Assembly (NCBI RefSeq): GCF_001270265.1
Contig: NZ_LGAP01000001.1
Coordinates: forward strand, 310,001-374,000
Reading direction: 5' to 3'
Length of the DNA stretch: 64,000 nucleotides
Source of the DNA: Ensifer adhaerens
GTDB taxonomy: Bacteria > Pseudomonadota > Alphaproteobacteria > Rhizobiales > Rhizobiaceae
This document shows positions 9,321-19,304 of this stretch, piece after piece (the stretch's first letter is position 1; each line of letters starts with the position of its first letter). The notes beneath the pieces were generated by a model. It saw only the letters and a list, made by a program, of their open reading frames with translations, did no database searches and was not told the origin of the DNA. Both the position numbers and the translations under genes were made by a program.

Positions 9321-9772
9321 GCGGAGGGGTCTCGCGCAGGCAGAACGTCCTCGGGCGTGTCCTCATGGCCGCCGAAGCCGTGCATCTTCAGCGCCCATTG
9401 CAGGCCGATGACCGCGCCCTTGATTGGCTGCAGCAGCGCAAGCGAGCTCACCAACGTGATTGGCGTCCAGATGGCGAGGTGCTGCCAGGTCGTCAAGGGC
9501 AGGATCATATCGGTCATCATGTAGCCGCCGAGCACCAGGTGGCCGACGATGGTGACGACGATATAGGGCGGGAAGTCATCGGCACGCTGATGGTCCATGC
9601 GCTCGCCGCACGCCGCACAGGCATCGACAGATTTGACGTAGCTGCGGAACAGCTTGCCGCTGCCGCAGGCCGGACAGGTGCCGAGAAAGCCGCGGCGCAT
9701 GGATCGACCGACCGGACGTTCGTCGGCGGCATGACCACCGAGGTGAAGCGTTTCCTTGTCCGTTGCCGTCAT
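9317..9772 (-). CDS. DUF983 family zinc-ribbon membrane protein
   Basis: 151 residues. An N-terminal zinc ribbon has two CxxC pairs ('CPACG' and 'CAACG', about residues 36-60). The DUF983 motif 'RADDFPPYIVV' and two to three hydrophobic segments follow. The ATG at 9772 is chosen because AAGGAGAG lies 8 bases upstream; the ATG six bases earlier would be too close to it. Function unknown. It lies between rnr and the Nudix gene in the same leftward unit. Confidence 0.85.
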   Translation of the reverse strand: MTATDKETLHLGGHAADERPVGRSMRRGFLGTCPACGSGKLFRSYVKSVDACAACGERMDHQRADDFPPYIVVTIVGHLVLGGYMMTDMILPLTTWQHLAIWTPITLVSSLALLQPIKGAVIGLQWALKMHGFGGHEDTPEDVLPARDPSA

Positions 9773-9815
9773 GTGCATTCTCTCCTTGTCGAAGCCGCCG
9801 GCCGCTGCTTGTGGC

Positions 9816-12185
9816 CTAGCGCTTTCCGCGCGGCGGTCGTGTTCCCGGCTTCTTGCGCGGGCCCGAGCGATCACGACGCCCCGACTTGTGGAAGGAGCGC
9901 GTGGCGGTCGGCATCTTACGCCCTTCGCTGATCATCTCGAAGCGAAGCGCGCCGGCAAGCGGCACGGCTTCGACCAATTTGACCTGCACCGAATCGCCGA
10001 GACGAAAGCCAAGGCCGGTCTTTTCGCCGGAAAGGGCCTGATGCGCTTCATCATAGATGAAGTAGTCTCGTCCGAGCGTAGATATAGGCACGAAGCCGTT
10101 GGCGCCATAGGCCGGCAGGGTGACAAAAAGTCCCGCCTTGGTGACGCCGGCAACGCGGCCTTCGAATTCTTCGCCGATGCGGCCGTTCAGGTGATGGGCG
10201 ATCAGTCGGTCGACGGTGTCGCGCTCGGCGGCCATCGCCCGGCGCTCGAAGGTCGAGATTTCCGCGGCGATATCGTCGAGCACGCCCTCTTCCGGCGGCG
10301 TGAGCCCGCCTTCGCCAAGCCCCAGCGAACCGACCAGCGCCCGGTGGACGATCAAGTCGGCGTAACGCCGGATCGGCGAGGTGAAGTGCGCATATTTCAA
10401 GAGGTTCAGACCAAAATGGCCGATGTTCTCGGGGCTATAGATTGCCTGGCTCTGGGAGCGCAACACCATCTCGTTGACCATTGTTTCGAAGGGCTTGCCT
10501 TCGGCCTTGGCCAGGACGCCGTTGAAGTGGTTCGAGCGCATGTTGCCGCCCTTGACGAGCGCGATGTCGAGCGTGGCGAGGAACTCGCGCAGGCTCTCCT
10601 GCTTGGCCAGCGACGGCTGGTCGTGCACGCGGTAGATCAGCACTTGGCGTTTCTGCTCGAGCGTCTCTGCGGCAGCGACGTTCGCCTGGATCATCATCTC
10701 TTCGATCAGCTTGTGGGCGTCGAGGCGGTCCGGCACGAAAACGCGATCGACGGTGCCATCGGACTTCAGGATGATCTTGCGCTCGGGCATGTTCAGCTCG
10801 AGCGGCTGGCGGCGGTCTCGACCGCGCGTCAAGATGCGATAGGCCTCCCAGAGCGGCTTCAGGATCGTGTCGAGGATCGGGCCGGTCTTGTCATCGGGAT
10901 TGCCGTCGATGGCGGCCTGAGCCTGCTGGTAGGAAAGCTTGGCCGCGCTCTTCATCATGATGCGATGGAAGGTGTGGCCCGCCTTGCGGCCCTCCTTGGA
11001 GAAACGCATGCGCACGGCGAGCGCCGGCCGATCGACGCCTTCCTTGAGAGAGCAGAGGTCGTTGGAAATCCGCTCCGGCAGCATCGGCACGACGCGATCC
11101 GGGAAATAGACCGAGTTGCCGCGCTTCAACGCTTCCAGGTCGAGTGCCGATTTCGGCCGGACATACCAGGAGACGTCGGCGATTGCGACGGTGACGATGA
11201 CGCCGCCGGGGTTGTCTTCCGATGGGTCCGGCTCCGCGTGGACCGCGTCGTCGTGGTCCTTCGCATCGGCCGGATCGATGGTGATCAGCGGCAGCGAGCG
11301 CCAGTCTTCCCTATGCGCCATGGTAGCCGGGCCGGCGTCTTGCGCTTCCTTCAGCACGGGTTCCGGAAAGACGTGCGGTATGCCGTGGGCATAGATGGCG
11401 ATCATCGAGATCGCCTTTTCCGAGGCGACCGAACCGACGACGTTTTGAACCTGAGCGCGCGGCAGGCCGTAGCGGCCAAGGCGCGTGAGCTGGACCTCGA
11501 TGAGATCGCCATCCTTGGCGTCGCCGACGAAGTCCGGATCGACCAGAATTTCCTCGCCGCGCTTTTCGATCGGCATCAGGCGCCCGCCGCCGCCCGGCGT
11601 GGCGCGGAAGACGCCGAGGACGGCGTCCCTGCGCTTGTCGAGCACCTTGATGATGCGTGCGGTATAGGCCGGACCGCCACGGTCCTTGGCCGGGAAGATC
11701 TTGGCAAGCACACGGTCGCCGAGGCCGGCGACCGGCGTCTTGCCTTTGTCCTTGCCGACAGACGACTGCTTGATCAGCACCGCTGGTGCGACGCCGTCAT
11801 CGTCCAGCCACTCGGCCGGGCGGCCGATCAGTTCGCCATCGACATCGCGCACGGTGATATCGAGCACGGTAACCGGGGGAAGGGCGCCCGGACGCACGAG
11901 CGACTTGCGCTTCTTCTCGACCAGACCGTCTGCTTCCAGCGAACGCAGCAAGGCTTTGAGCTCGACGCGCGTATCGCCCTTGAGGCCGAAGGCCTTGACA
12001 ATTTCACGCTTGGAGGCGCGGTCCGGGTTCTCGGCGATGAAGCGCATCAGCACGTCGCGCGGGGGAACCGCACCGTGGATGATCGAGGTTTTCTCCGGTG
12101 CCGGCGCGGCCCTTGCCGCGCGGCCCTCTTTCCTGCCGGAACCTTTTCCGGATCGTTCGGTCGGGTCGCGCGGTATTCTGGTCAA
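9816..12185 (-). CDS. rnr: Ribonuclease R
   Basis: 789 residues. It has an N-terminal winged helix, cold-shock-like domains and an RNB catalytic domain with 'IDPADAKDHDDAVHA' (metal-binding aspartates). Further RNB motifs are 'LALPVRM'-type strands and 'HFTSPIRRYADLIVHR'. An S1 domain near residue 640 onwards and a basic tail ('GRRDRSGPRKKPGTRPP') complete the RNase R layout. It is a 3'-5' exoribonuclease that degrades structured RNA. It begins 2 bases after the topA stop, so the two are almost certainly co-transcribed. Confidence 0.95.
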   Translation of the reverse strand: MTRIPRDPTERSGKGSGRKEGRAARAAPAPEKTSIIHGAVPPRDVLMRFIAENPDRASKREIVKAFGLKGDTRVELKALLRSLEADGLVEKKRKSLVRPGALPPVTVLDITVRDVDGELIGRPAEWLDDDGVAPAVLIKQSSVGKDKGKTPVAGLGDRVLAKIFPAKDRGGPAYTARIIKVLDKRRDAVLGVFRATPGGGGRLMPIEKRGEEILVDPDFVGDAKDGDLIEVQLTRLGRYGLPRAQVQNVVGSVASEKAISMIAIYAHGIPHVFPEPVLKEAQDAGPATMAHREDWRSLPLITIDPADAKDHDDAVHAEPDPSEDNPGGVIVTVAIADVSWYVRPKSALDLEALKRGNSVYFPDRVVPMLPERISNDLCSLKEGVDRPALAVRMRFSKEGRKAGHTFHRIMMKSAAKLSYQQAQAAIDGNPDDKTGPILDTILKPLWEAYRILTRGRDRRQPLELNMPERKIILKSDGTVDRVFVPDRLDAHKLIEEMMIQANVAAAETLEQKRQVLIYRVHDQPSLAKQESLREFLATLDIALVKGGNMRSNHFNGVLAKAEGKPFETMVNEMVLRSQSQAIYSPENIGHFGLNLLKYAHFTSPIRRYADLIVHRALVGSLGLGEGGLTPPEEGVLDDIAAEISTFERRAMAAERDTVDRLIAHHLNGRIGEEFEGRVAGVTKAGLFVTLPAYGANGFVPISTLGRDYFIYDEAHQALSGEKTGLGFRLGDSVQVKLVEAVPLAGALRFEMISEGRKMPTATRSFHKSGRRDRSGPRKKPGTRPPRGKR

Positions 12186-12187
12186 GG

Positions 12188-14866
12188 TCAGTCCTTCTTG
12201 GCCTTCGCGGCCGTCTTTGGTTTTGTCTTGGCGGGCGCCTTTGCCTTTGTCGTCGTCTTGGCCTTGGCTGCACCGTCAGCCGCCGCCTTGGACGACTTCG
12301 TCACCTTTGCCTTCGTCGCCTTGCCCTTGCCCGTGCCGCTCTTGGCGGCGCGCTCGGCAACGAGTGCGAGCGCCTCTTCGACTGTGACGGACTGCGGATC
12401 CTTGCCCTGCGGCAAGGTCGCGTTGACCTTACCCCAGTTGACATAGGGGCCGTAACGTCCGTCGCGAACGGTAATTGCGCCACCTTCGGGGTGATCGCCC
12501 AGCTCCTTCAGCGCAACCGCCGCGGTGCGGCCGCGGCCGGCACCGGCCTTGGATTGCTTGTCGGCGATCACCGAAACGGCACGGTTCAGGCCGATCGAGA
12601 AGACGTCCTCGATCGATTCGAGGTTCGCATAGGTGCCGTCATGCAGCACGAAGGGGCCGTAGCGGCCAAGACCGGACGAGATCATCTTGCCTGATTCGGG
12701 ATGCGCGCCGATATCGCGCGGCAGCGAGAGCAGGGCGACAGCCTTCTCGTGGTCGATCGACGATGGCGTCCAGCCCTTGGGCAGGCTCGAGCGCTTGGCT
12801 TCCTTGCCGTCGCCACGCTGGACATAGGGGCCGAAGCGGCCGCTGCGCAGCGTGATTTCCTCGCCGGTATGCGGATCCTTGCCGAGTGCCTGCGGCTCGT
12901 TCGAGACCGAAGCTTCGGCGTCGCCGTTGCCGTCAGAGGAAAGCTGGCGGGTGAAGTTGCATTCGGGGTAGTTCGAGCAGCCGACAAAGGCGCCGTACTT
13001 GCCGAGTTTCAGCGACAGCTTGCCGGTGCCGCAGACCTGGCAGATGCGTGGATCGCCACCGTCTTCGCGCTTGGGGAAGACCAGCGGTGCCAGTTCCTCG
13101 TTCAGGGCGTCGAGCACGTTGGTAACGCGCAGTTCCTTGGTTTCCTCGATCTGCGCAAAGAAATCCTTCCAGAAGTCGCGAAGAACGTCCTTCCAGTTGA
13201 CCTCGCCCGCCGAGACCTGGTCGAGCTTTTCTTCGAGCGATGCCGTGAAGTCGTAGCCGACATAGCGTGTGAAGAAGCTTTCCAGAAACGCCGTGACGAG
13301 CCGCCCCTTGGCTTGGGGCACGAGCTTGCGCTTGTCGTTGGTGATGTAGTCGCGATCGAGAAGGGTCGTCACCGTCGCGGCATAGGTGGAAGGACGGCCG
13401 ATGCCGAGCTCTTCCATCTTCTTGATCAATGTTGCTTCCGAGTAGCGTGGCGGCGGCTCGGTGAAATGCTGCGAGGCATTGATCTTCTGCTTTGCCAGGC
13501 TTTCGCGCGCATTGATCTCCGGCAGGCGACCATCTTCGTCGTCGTCGGCCTGCTCGCCGTCTTCCTTGGCGTCGGTATAGGCTGCAATGAAGCCGTCGAA
13601 GCGAATGACGGAACCGGTGGCACGCAGGCCGGCCTTGTTGCCAGCGTTGTCGGCGGTAATCTCGGCAGTCGTGCGTTCGATCTCGGCGGAAGCCATCTGG
13701 CTGGCGATGCCGCGCTTCCAGACGAGATCGTAAAGCTTCAGCATGTCGCCGTCGAGGAAGCGGCGGACCTGATCCGGCGTGCGGTTGAAGTCGGTCGGGC
13801 GAATGGCCTCGTGCGCTTCCTGGGCGTTTTTCGCCTTGGTGGAGTAGAAGCGTGGCTTTTCCGGCAAATAGCGGGCGCCGAACTGGCTGCCGATCGCTTC
13901 ACGCGCGGCCTCGATCGATTCTGGCGCCATCTGCACGCCGTCGGTACGCATATAGGTGATGAGACCGACGGTTTCGCCGCCGATGTCCACACCTTCATAA
14001 AGCTTCTGGGCGACCTGCATGGTGCGCGATGCGGAGAAGCCGAGCTTCGACGAGGCGGCCTGCTGCAGGGTCGATGTCGTGAACGGCGGCGAGGGGTTCC
14101 GCTTGACCGGCTTGGCTTCGATGCTGTCGACGACATAGGTCGCACCGTCGAGCAGGGTCTTCAGCCGGTTGGCTTCTTCGCCGTTGCCGACGGCGCGCGG
14201 TGCCAGCCGCTTTCCGTCGGCCGAAACGAGCCGTGCCTCGAATTCATCGCCGCGCGGCGTCTTCAGAAGCGCCGACAGGTTCCAGTATTCTTCCGAAATG
14301 AAGCGCTCGATTTCCGCTTCACGATCGCAAACCAGCCGCAGCGTGACCGACTGGACGCGGCCGGCAGAGCGGGCGCCGGGCAGCTTGCGCCAAAGCACCG
14401 GCGACAGGTTGAAGCCAACGAGGTAGTCGAGCGCGCGGCGGGCCAGGTAGGCGTCGACCAGGGGAATGTCGAGGTCGCGCGGATGGGCGATAGCGTCAAG
14501 CACGGCCTTCTTGGTGATGGCATTGAAGGCGACGCGTTTGACGGGCTTGTCGCCCAGCACCTTCTTCTTCCGGAGAAGATCGAGCACGTGCCAGGAAATC
14601 GCTTCGCCTTCGCGATCCGGGTCGGTCGCGAGGATGAGGCCGTCCGATGCCTTCACGGCATCGGCAATATCCTTCATGCGTTTGGCCGACGCGGCGTCGA
14701 CCTCCCAGGACATCTCAAAATCTTCGTCAGGACGGACCGAGCCGTCCTTGGCAGGCAGATCCCGCACATGGCCGAACGATGCAAGAACCTTGTAGCCGGG
14801 GCCGAGGTACTTGTTGATCGTCTTTGCCTTCGAAGGCGATTCCACCACTACAACATTCATCGTCAT
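12188..14866 (-). CDS. topA: DNA topoisomerase I
   Basis: 892 residues. The Toprim domain begins 'VVVVESPSKAKTINKYL' with 'DPDREGEAISWH'. The active-site tyrosine is in 'LITYMRTDG' near residue 320. One clear C4 zinc finger ('CQVCGTG...CSNYPEC', about 600-630) and further topoisomerase C-terminal repeats ('RYGPYVQ', 'RYGPFVL', 'RYGPYVN') follow. The tail is a lysine/alanine-rich segment of about 50 residues. It relaxes negative supercoils by cutting a single strand. The start could also be 14860 ('MNVVVVES'); neither has a clear Shine-Dalgarno. Confidence 0.95.
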   Translation of the reverse strand: MTMNVVVVESPSKAKTINKYLGPGYKVLASFGHVRDLPAKDGSVRPDEDFEMSWEVDAASAKRMKDIADAVKASDGLILATDPDREGEAISWHVLDLLRKKKVLGDKPVKRVAFNAITKKAVLDAIAHPRDLDIPLVDAYLARRALDYLVGFNLSPVLWRKLPGARSAGRVQSVTLRLVCDREAEIERFISEEYWNLSALLKTPRGDEFEARLVSADGKRLAPRAVGNGEEANRLKTLLDGATYVVDSIEAKPVKRNPSPPFTTSTLQQAASSKLGFSASRTMQVAQKLYEGVDIGGETVGLITYMRTDGVQMAPESIEAAREAIGSQFGARYLPEKPRFYSTKAKNAQEAHEAIRPTDFNRTPDQVRRFLDGDMLKLYDLVWKRGIASQMASAEIERTTAEITADNAGNKAGLRATGSVIRFDGFIAAYTDAKEDGEQADDDEDGRLPEINARESLAKQKINASQHFTEPPPRYSEATLIKKMEELGIGRPSTYAATVTTLLDRDYITNDKRKLVPQAKGRLVTAFLESFFTRYVGYDFTASLEEKLDQVSAGEVNWKDVLRDFWKDFFAQIEETKELRVTNVLDALNEELAPLVFPKREDGGDPRICQVCGTGKLSLKLGKYGAFVGCSNYPECNFTRQLSSDGNGDAEASVSNEPQALGKDPHTGEEITLRSGRFGPYVQRGDGKEAKRSSLPKGWTPSSIDHEKAVALLSLPRDIGAHPESGKMISSGLGRYGPFVLHDGTYANLESIEDVFSIGLNRAVSVIADKQSKAGAGRGRTAAVALKELGDHPEGGAITVRDGRYGPYVNWGKVNATLPQGKDPQSVTVEEALALVAERAAKSGTGKGKATKAKVTKSSKAAADGAAKAKTTTKAKAPAKTKPKTAAKAKKD

Positions 14867-15126
14867 TTTTCTGAGACAACCGGGTTTGGTCTTGCATCAG
14901 CGCTGTTTGCACTGAGCATCGCCGAATATCGATGCCCCGAAATGGACAGGGATTCGAGCGCGGTCAAGGGGTTTCATTCAAAATAACGACAGCGCTGCGT
15001 TATGCAGCCATTGCGAGAATAGATAATTATATCTCTTATGGGTTGAGTAAGTCATGTTTTCTTCGTATCTGCGAATGTGCTTTTGTGTCGTCGGTTGCCG
15101 ACTGGACAGTGCACAAACAAGAAGTT
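14867..15126 (-). promoter_or_regulatory. topA: Upstream region of topA
   Basis: 260 bases between dprA and topA, both leftward. By position it should hold the topA promoter. It is noticeably A/T-rich near 15015-15060. I did not find a clean -35/-10 pair and see no ORF or tRNA. Confidence 0.35.
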
Positions 15127-16278
15127 TTATTGGTCCGCATTGAGCGACACCAGTCCGCCGGCATGGCGGCTAAGACGTCCGGCAAGGTCAAGCTCGAGCA
15201 GCGCGAGATAGACCTCAGCCGCGGGCAGCCCCGTGTGGCGAATGACATCGTCGACCTCGGCCGGTGTCGGGCCGAGTGCATCGATGATCGCTGCCCGGTC
15301 GCCGTCACCGAGCGGCGCCGACTGTCTCGACGGGGTTTCAAAGCCCGGCTCCTCGGCTCCTGCCGACAAGGGCAGCTTGTATTGGCTGAGAGGCGCAAGC
15401 TCGTCGATTACATCGTCCGATGTCGTCGTGACGATGGCGCCCTGTTTGAGCAGGTCGTTGGTTCCGTGACAGCGCGGATCGAGTGGAGAGCCGGGAACGG
15501 CAAACACCAGGCGGCCGAAATCGGCGGCATAACGGGCAGTGATCAGGGAGCCCGACCGGTTCGCCGCCTCGACGATCGTGACGCCGAGACTGATACCGGC
15601 AATCAGTCGGTTGCGCCTGGGAAAATCGCGAGCGCGCGGCTCCCAGCCGAACGGCATCTCGCTGACCGCCAGGCCTTGGCCCGCCATGATGTCGTTGAGC
15701 AGTCCGACATTCTCCGGCGGATATGGCCGGTCGATACCGCCTGCAAGCACCGCGATTGTTCCGCTCTCCAGGCTTGCCCGGTGGGCGGCGGTGTCGATGC
15801 CGCGCGCAAGTCCTGAAGTGATCACATAGCCGGCTCGCCCGGCATCGCGCGCGATCATCGCAGCGAATTTGGCGCCGCTGACCGAGGCGTTGCGCGAGCC
15901 GACGATACCGAGAGACGATCGCGTCGCGGCGTTGAGGTTGCCCTTGACGGCGAGAAGCGGAGGGGCGCCATCGATCTGGCGAAGGGCGAAGGGGTAGTTC
16001 GGTTCGCCGACGCCGACGAAGGTCGCGCCGAAACGATGAGCGATTTCGAGTTCGCGCTCTGCTTCCGCCACCGTGGCGACGCGGGACGTCCGCGCTCCGG
16101 CGCCGCGCCGGGATAGTTCGGGCAAGGCGTCAAGCGCAGCTTCGGCGGTGCCGAAGTGATTGATGAGATCGCGGAATGTCGCGGGGCCGACATTGTCGCT
16201 GCGGATCAGTCGCAGCCAGGAAATCTTCTGTCGTTCGGTCAGCGCAACTCCGGTTCGTCGGGCACTGACGTCCAACAT
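15127..16278 (-). CDS. dprA: DNA-processing protein DprA
   Basis: 383 residues from the ATG at 16278. The longer open frame runs through plsY in another frame and is not real. The Rossmann-like DprA domain has 'VGSRNASVSGAKFAA', 'SGLARGIDTAAHRASL' and 'GGIDRPYPPEN'. An N-terminal helical region and a C-terminal winged helix ('PTPAEVDDVIRHTGLPAAEV') complete the family layout. It loads RecA on single-stranded DNA taken up during transformation. Start and plsY stop overlap by one base (TAATG). Confidence 0.93.
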   Translation of the reverse strand: MLDVSARRTGVALTERQKISWLRLIRSDNVGPATFRDLINHFGTAEAALDALPELSRRGAGARTSRVATVAEAERELEIAHRFGATFVGVGEPNYPFALRQIDGAPPLLAVKGNLNAATRSSLGIVGSRNASVSGAKFAAMIARDAGRAGYVITSGLARGIDTAAHRASLESGTIAVLAGGIDRPYPPENVGLLNDIMAGQGLAVSEMPFGWEPRARDFPRRNRLIAGISLGVTIVEAANRSGSLITARYAADFGRLVFAVPGSPLDPRCHGTNDLLKQGAIVTTTSDDVIDELAPLSQYKLPLSAGAEEPGFETPSRQSAPLGDGDRAAIIDALGPTPAEVDDVIRHTGLPAAEVYLALLELDLAGRLSRHAGGLVSLNADQ

Positions 16279-16889
16279 TATCCCTTTTCTCCGATCTTGC
16301 TTTCGGTGCCTGCAAGCAGCCGCTGGATGTTGGCGCGATGTTTCACCCACGTGATCAGGGTCATGACCGCAAACAGCAGGGCGACTTTCTCCTGTCCCGT
16401 GACGTAGAGTACAACCGGAATGACTACGGTTGCAACCAGTGCCGACAGGGAGGAGTAACGGCTGATTTTCGCCATAGCCAACCAGACCGCGATGAAGACA
16501 AGAACCATCAGCGGCGCGAGGCCGAGCAGCACACCGATATAGGTGGCGACGCCCTTGCCGCCCTTGAAGCCGAGCCAGACGGGGAAGAGGTGGCCGAGGA
16601 AGGCGGCAAGGCCCGCGGCGATGCCGGCTTCGACGCCCCACAGAGACGCGATCGCGGCAGCGGCCGTGCCTTTCAGGGCATCAAGCAGCAGGGTGGCGGC
16701 GGCAAGCTTCTTGTTGCCGGTCCGCAGAACGTTGGTGGCGCCGATATTGCCTGAACCGATCTTGCGAACGTCACCGAGCCCGGCCATGCGCGTCAGGATC
16801 AGCCCGAAGGGGATCGAGCCGAGCAGGTAGCCGAAAGCAAGGCTCAAGACCGTTAAGGGCAGTCCGAGCTGCCAGGAAAAAAGATCCAC
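16278..16889 (-). CDS. plsY: Glycerol-3-phosphate acyltransferase PlsY
   Basis: 203 residues, a multi-pass membrane protein. It has the PlsY motifs '[12 protein letters not shown]' (N-terminal), '[15 protein letters not shown]' (phosphate-loop-like GSGNxGxTNVLR) and '[17 protein letters not shown]'. It transfers acyl groups from acyl-phosphate to glycerol-3-phosphate, the first step in phospholipid synthesis. It lies 27 bases after the pyrC-like gene and is translationally linked to dprA. Confidence 0.96.
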   Translation of the reverse strand: MDLFSWQLGLPLTVLSLAFGYLLGSIPFGLILTRMAGLGDVRKIGSGNIGATNVLRTGNKKLAAATLLLDALKGTAAAAIASLWGVEAGIAAGLAAFLGHLFPVWLGFKGGKGVATYIGVLLGLAPLMVLVFIAVWLAMAKISRYSSLSALVATVVIPVVLYVTGQEKVALLFAVMTLITWVKHRANIQRLLAGTESKIGEKG

Positions 16890-16916
16890 CGATTCCTCCC
16901 GCGCGACCGCTGTCGT

Positions 16917-18209
16917 CTATGCCGAATGCACAAGCTTGCCGGCAACATAGGTTTGCACAACCCGTCCGGTAAAGCGCGCATTTTCGAATGGCGTGTTCTT
17001 CGACCGCGAAACGATCGCTTCCTTGTAGAGGACCCAGGGCTCTTCGAGATCGATGACCGTGATGTCGGCCCTTGCCCCCGGCTTCAGGGTGCCGGCGTCA
17101 AGCTCGAAGATCGCAGCCGGACGCGTGGACATTGCATCGATGAGGCGCATTAGCGGAACCTGGCCGCTGTTATGCAGGCGCAGCGCTGCGGCAAGCATCG
17201 TCTCGAGCCCGATCGCGCCGTTCTCCGCATCGGAGAAGGGCAGGCGCTTGGTGTCGACGTCCTGCGGATCATGCGAGGAAACGATGATGTCGATCCTGCC
17301 GTTGGCAAGCGCTTCCGCCATCGCGACGCGGTCGTCCTCGCGGCGCAGCGGCGGCGAGAGCTTGAAGAAGGTCCGGTACTCGCCGATGTCGTTCTCGTTG
17401 AGCGTCAGATGATTGATCGAGATGCCGCAGGTGACGTTGGCGCCGCGGTTGCGGGCGGTCAGGACGGCGTCGGCAGATTCGGGCACCGAGATGTTGGCGG
17501 CGTGGTAGGCGGCCTTGGTAAGGCCGGCGATACGCAGGTCACGCTCGAGGGGGATGATTTCCGCTTCGCGCGGCACACCGGCCAGGCCGAGCCAGCTTGC
17601 AAGCAGCCCTTCGTTCATCACGCCGTTGGCGCCGAGATATTTGTCGCGCGTTTCAAGCGCGATCACCGCGCCGAACTCGCGGGCATAGGTCATGGCGCGG
17701 CGCAGCATCAGCGTGTCGTGGATCGCCTTGCGACCGTTGGAAAAGCAGGCGGCGCCCGCCTCTCGCAGCAGGCCGAACTCGGTCATCTCTTCGCCGGCAA
17801 GACCCTTGGTCATCGCGGCTGCCGGATAGACATTGACGAGCGCCTTGTCGCGGGCCGTCTTCTGCATGAACTCGACAAGCGCGATGTCGTCGATCACAGG
17901 ATCCGTGTCCGGCATTGAAATGAAGGAGGTGACGCCGCCGACGGCTGCTGCGCGCGATGCCGATTCGATCGTTTCGCGGTGCTCGGCACCTGGCTCGCCG
18001 ACAAACACGCGCGCGTCGACGAGGCCCGGGACGGCTGTCAGCCCGTCGCAGTCCTTGACGAAGGCGCCATCCGGCGTGCCCTGATTGAGCGCATCCTTGC
18101 CTGCGGCCAGGATACGGCCATCGTCGCCGACGATGATCGTGCCTGTTTCGTCGAGGTTGCGGGACGGATCGACGATGCGAAGGTTTGTAAGAACGAGCGG
18201 TCTGGTCAT
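16917..18209 (-). CDS. pyrC: Dihydroorotase-like protein, probably catalytically inactive (pseudo-DHOase partner of ATCase)
   Basis: 430 residues with the amidohydrolase/class I dihydroorotase outline: '[18 protein letters not shown]' near residue 60 and '[15 protein letters not shown]' near 335. Catalytic ligands are missing. The usual D-x-H-x-H-x-R after 'PGLVD' reads D-A-R-V-F-V-G. The segment before the second domain reads 'ALETRDKY' without the metal-binding His. The usual 'TDHAPH' reads 'SSHDPQ'. In Pseudomonas an equivalent inactive pyrC' protein is a structural partner of PyrB. The gene overlaps pyrB by 4 bases, supporting the same role here. A functional dihydroorotase must then lie elsewhere in the genome. 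Confidence 0.85.
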   Translation of the reverse strand: MTRPLVLTNLRIVDPSRNLDETGTIIVGDDGRILAAGKDALNQGTPDGAFVKDCDGLTAVPGLVDARVFVGEPGAEHRETIESASRAAAVGGVTSFISMPDTDPVIDDIALVEFMQKTARDKALVNVYPAAAMTKGLAGEEMTEFGLLREAGAACFSNGRKAIHDTLMLRRAMTYAREFGAVIALETRDKYLGANGVMNEGLLASWLGLAGVPREAEIIPLERDLRIAGLTKAAYHAANISVPESADAVLTARNRGANVTCGISINHLTLNENDIGEYRTFFKLSPPLRREDDRVAMAEALANGRIDIIVSSHDPQDVDTKRLPFSDAENGAIGLETMLAAALRLHNSGQVPLMRLIDAMSTRPAAIFELDAGTLKPGARADITVIDLEEPWVLYKEAIVSRSKNTPFENARFTGRVVQTYVAGKLVHSA

Positions 18210-19147
18210 ACGCGCGGCCCCTGGTTCTGGGAAAGAAGAAGCGTTTCCATTACCGCCATCCGCACGGCGACACCCATCTCGACCTGCTGCTCGATCACGC
18301 TCTGCGGCCCATCGGCGATTTCGGACGCGATCTCGACGCCGCGGTTCATCGGTCCGGGATGCATGACGAGCGCGTCGTCCTTGGCGGCTTTCAGTTTTTC
18401 GGCATCGAGGCCGTAGTAGTGGAAGTACTCGCGCACCGACGGCACGAAGGAGCCGGCCATGCGCTCGCGCTGCAGGCGCAGCATCATCACCACGTCAGCA
18501 CCCTTCAGTCCCTCGGTCATCGAGTGGTAGACCTCGACGCCCATGTCGGCGATCCCGGAGGGCAGCAAGGTCGCTGGTGCTACCACGCGCACCCGTGCGC
18601 CCATCTGGTTGAGCAGAAGGATGTTGGAGCGGGCGACACGCGAATGCAGCACGTCGCCGCAGATCGCCACGATGATGCGCGAGAGCTTGCCCTTGATGCG
18701 GCGGATCGTCAGCGCGTCGAGCAGGGCCTGGGTCGGGTGTTCGTGCTGGCCGTCGCCGGCATTGACCACCGAGCAGGAAACCTTCTGCGCCAGAAGTGCT
18801 GCGGCACCCGCCGAGGAATGGCGCACGACCAGCACGTCGGGGTGCATGGCGTTCAGCGTCATCGCCGTATCGATCAGCGTTTCGCCCTTCTTCACCGACG
18901 AGTTGCCGACCGACATGTTCATCACGTCGGCGCCAAGCCGTTTGCCGGCAAGTTCGAAGGAGGATTGCGTCCTCGTGGACGCTTCGAAGAAGAGATTGAT
19001 CTGCGTCAGCCCTCGAAGGGTGGACGTCTTCTTCTCTCTCTGACGGGAGATCTTGACGGCTTCATCGGCGCGATCGAGCAGGTAGGTGATGTCCTGCTCC
19101 GTGAGACCTTTGATGCCGAGCAGGTGGCGATGCGGGAAAATGGTCAT
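18206..19147 (-). CDS. pyrB: Aspartate carbamoyltransferase catalytic subunit
   Basis: 313 residues. The carbamoyl-phosphate-binding signature is '[13 protein letters not shown]' near residue 55; '[12 protein letters not shown]' near 140 and '[12 protein letters not shown]' near 270 are also present. It forms carbamoyl-aspartate, the first committed step of pyrimidine synthesis. Its last 4 bases overlap the start of the dihydroorotase-like gene, so coupled translation and a mixed complex are likely. A promoter fits about 33-60 bases upstream. Confidence 0.96.
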   Translation of the reverse strand: MTIFPHRHLLGIKGLTEQDITYLLDRADEAVKISRQREKKTSTLRGLTQINLFFEASTRTQSSFELAGKRLGADVMNMSVGNSSVKKGETLIDTAMTLNAMHPDVLVVRHSSAGAAALLAQKVSCSVVNAGDGQHEHPTQALLDALTIRRIKGKLSRIIVAICGDVLHSRVARSNILLLNQMGARVRVVAPATLLPSGIADMGVEVYHSMTEGLKGADVVMMLRLQRERMAGSFVPSVREYFHYYGLDAEKLKAAKDDALVMHPGPMNRGVEIASEIADGPQSVIEQQVEMGVAVRMAVMETLLLSQNQGPRV

Positions 19148-19179
19148 GGGCCGCCCTTGCGCTCTGGAATGTGGCTCGC

Positions 19180-19208
19180 TCTATAAGACTTGACCCCCGG
19201 TACGGCAA
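19180..19208 (-). promoter_or_regulatory. Candidate sigma-70 promoter of pyrB
   Basis: On the minus strand TTGCCG (19203-19208) and TATAGA (19180-19185) are 17 bases apart, ending about 33 bases before the pyrB start. Spacing and position fit a vegetative promoter. Confidence 0.5.
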
Positions 19209-19304
19209 GCGGTGCGCGAGCCCTTCCGCAGAAAACTTGGCTGCGGCATCCTATCTTTTCCTGGCCCCGTTTCGTGGTCGGCAAACTTGCGCTAGAACCG
19301 GCCC

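Noticed and set aside
9756-12446. An 896-codon open frame on the plus strand
   Set aside because: It is antisense to rnr, whose family motifs are unmistakable on the minus strand; long antisense frames are expected in G/C-rich DNA.
16279-16641. N-terminal extension of dprA
   Set aside because: It lies inside plsY in a different frame; the ATG at 16278 has normal dprA spacing.
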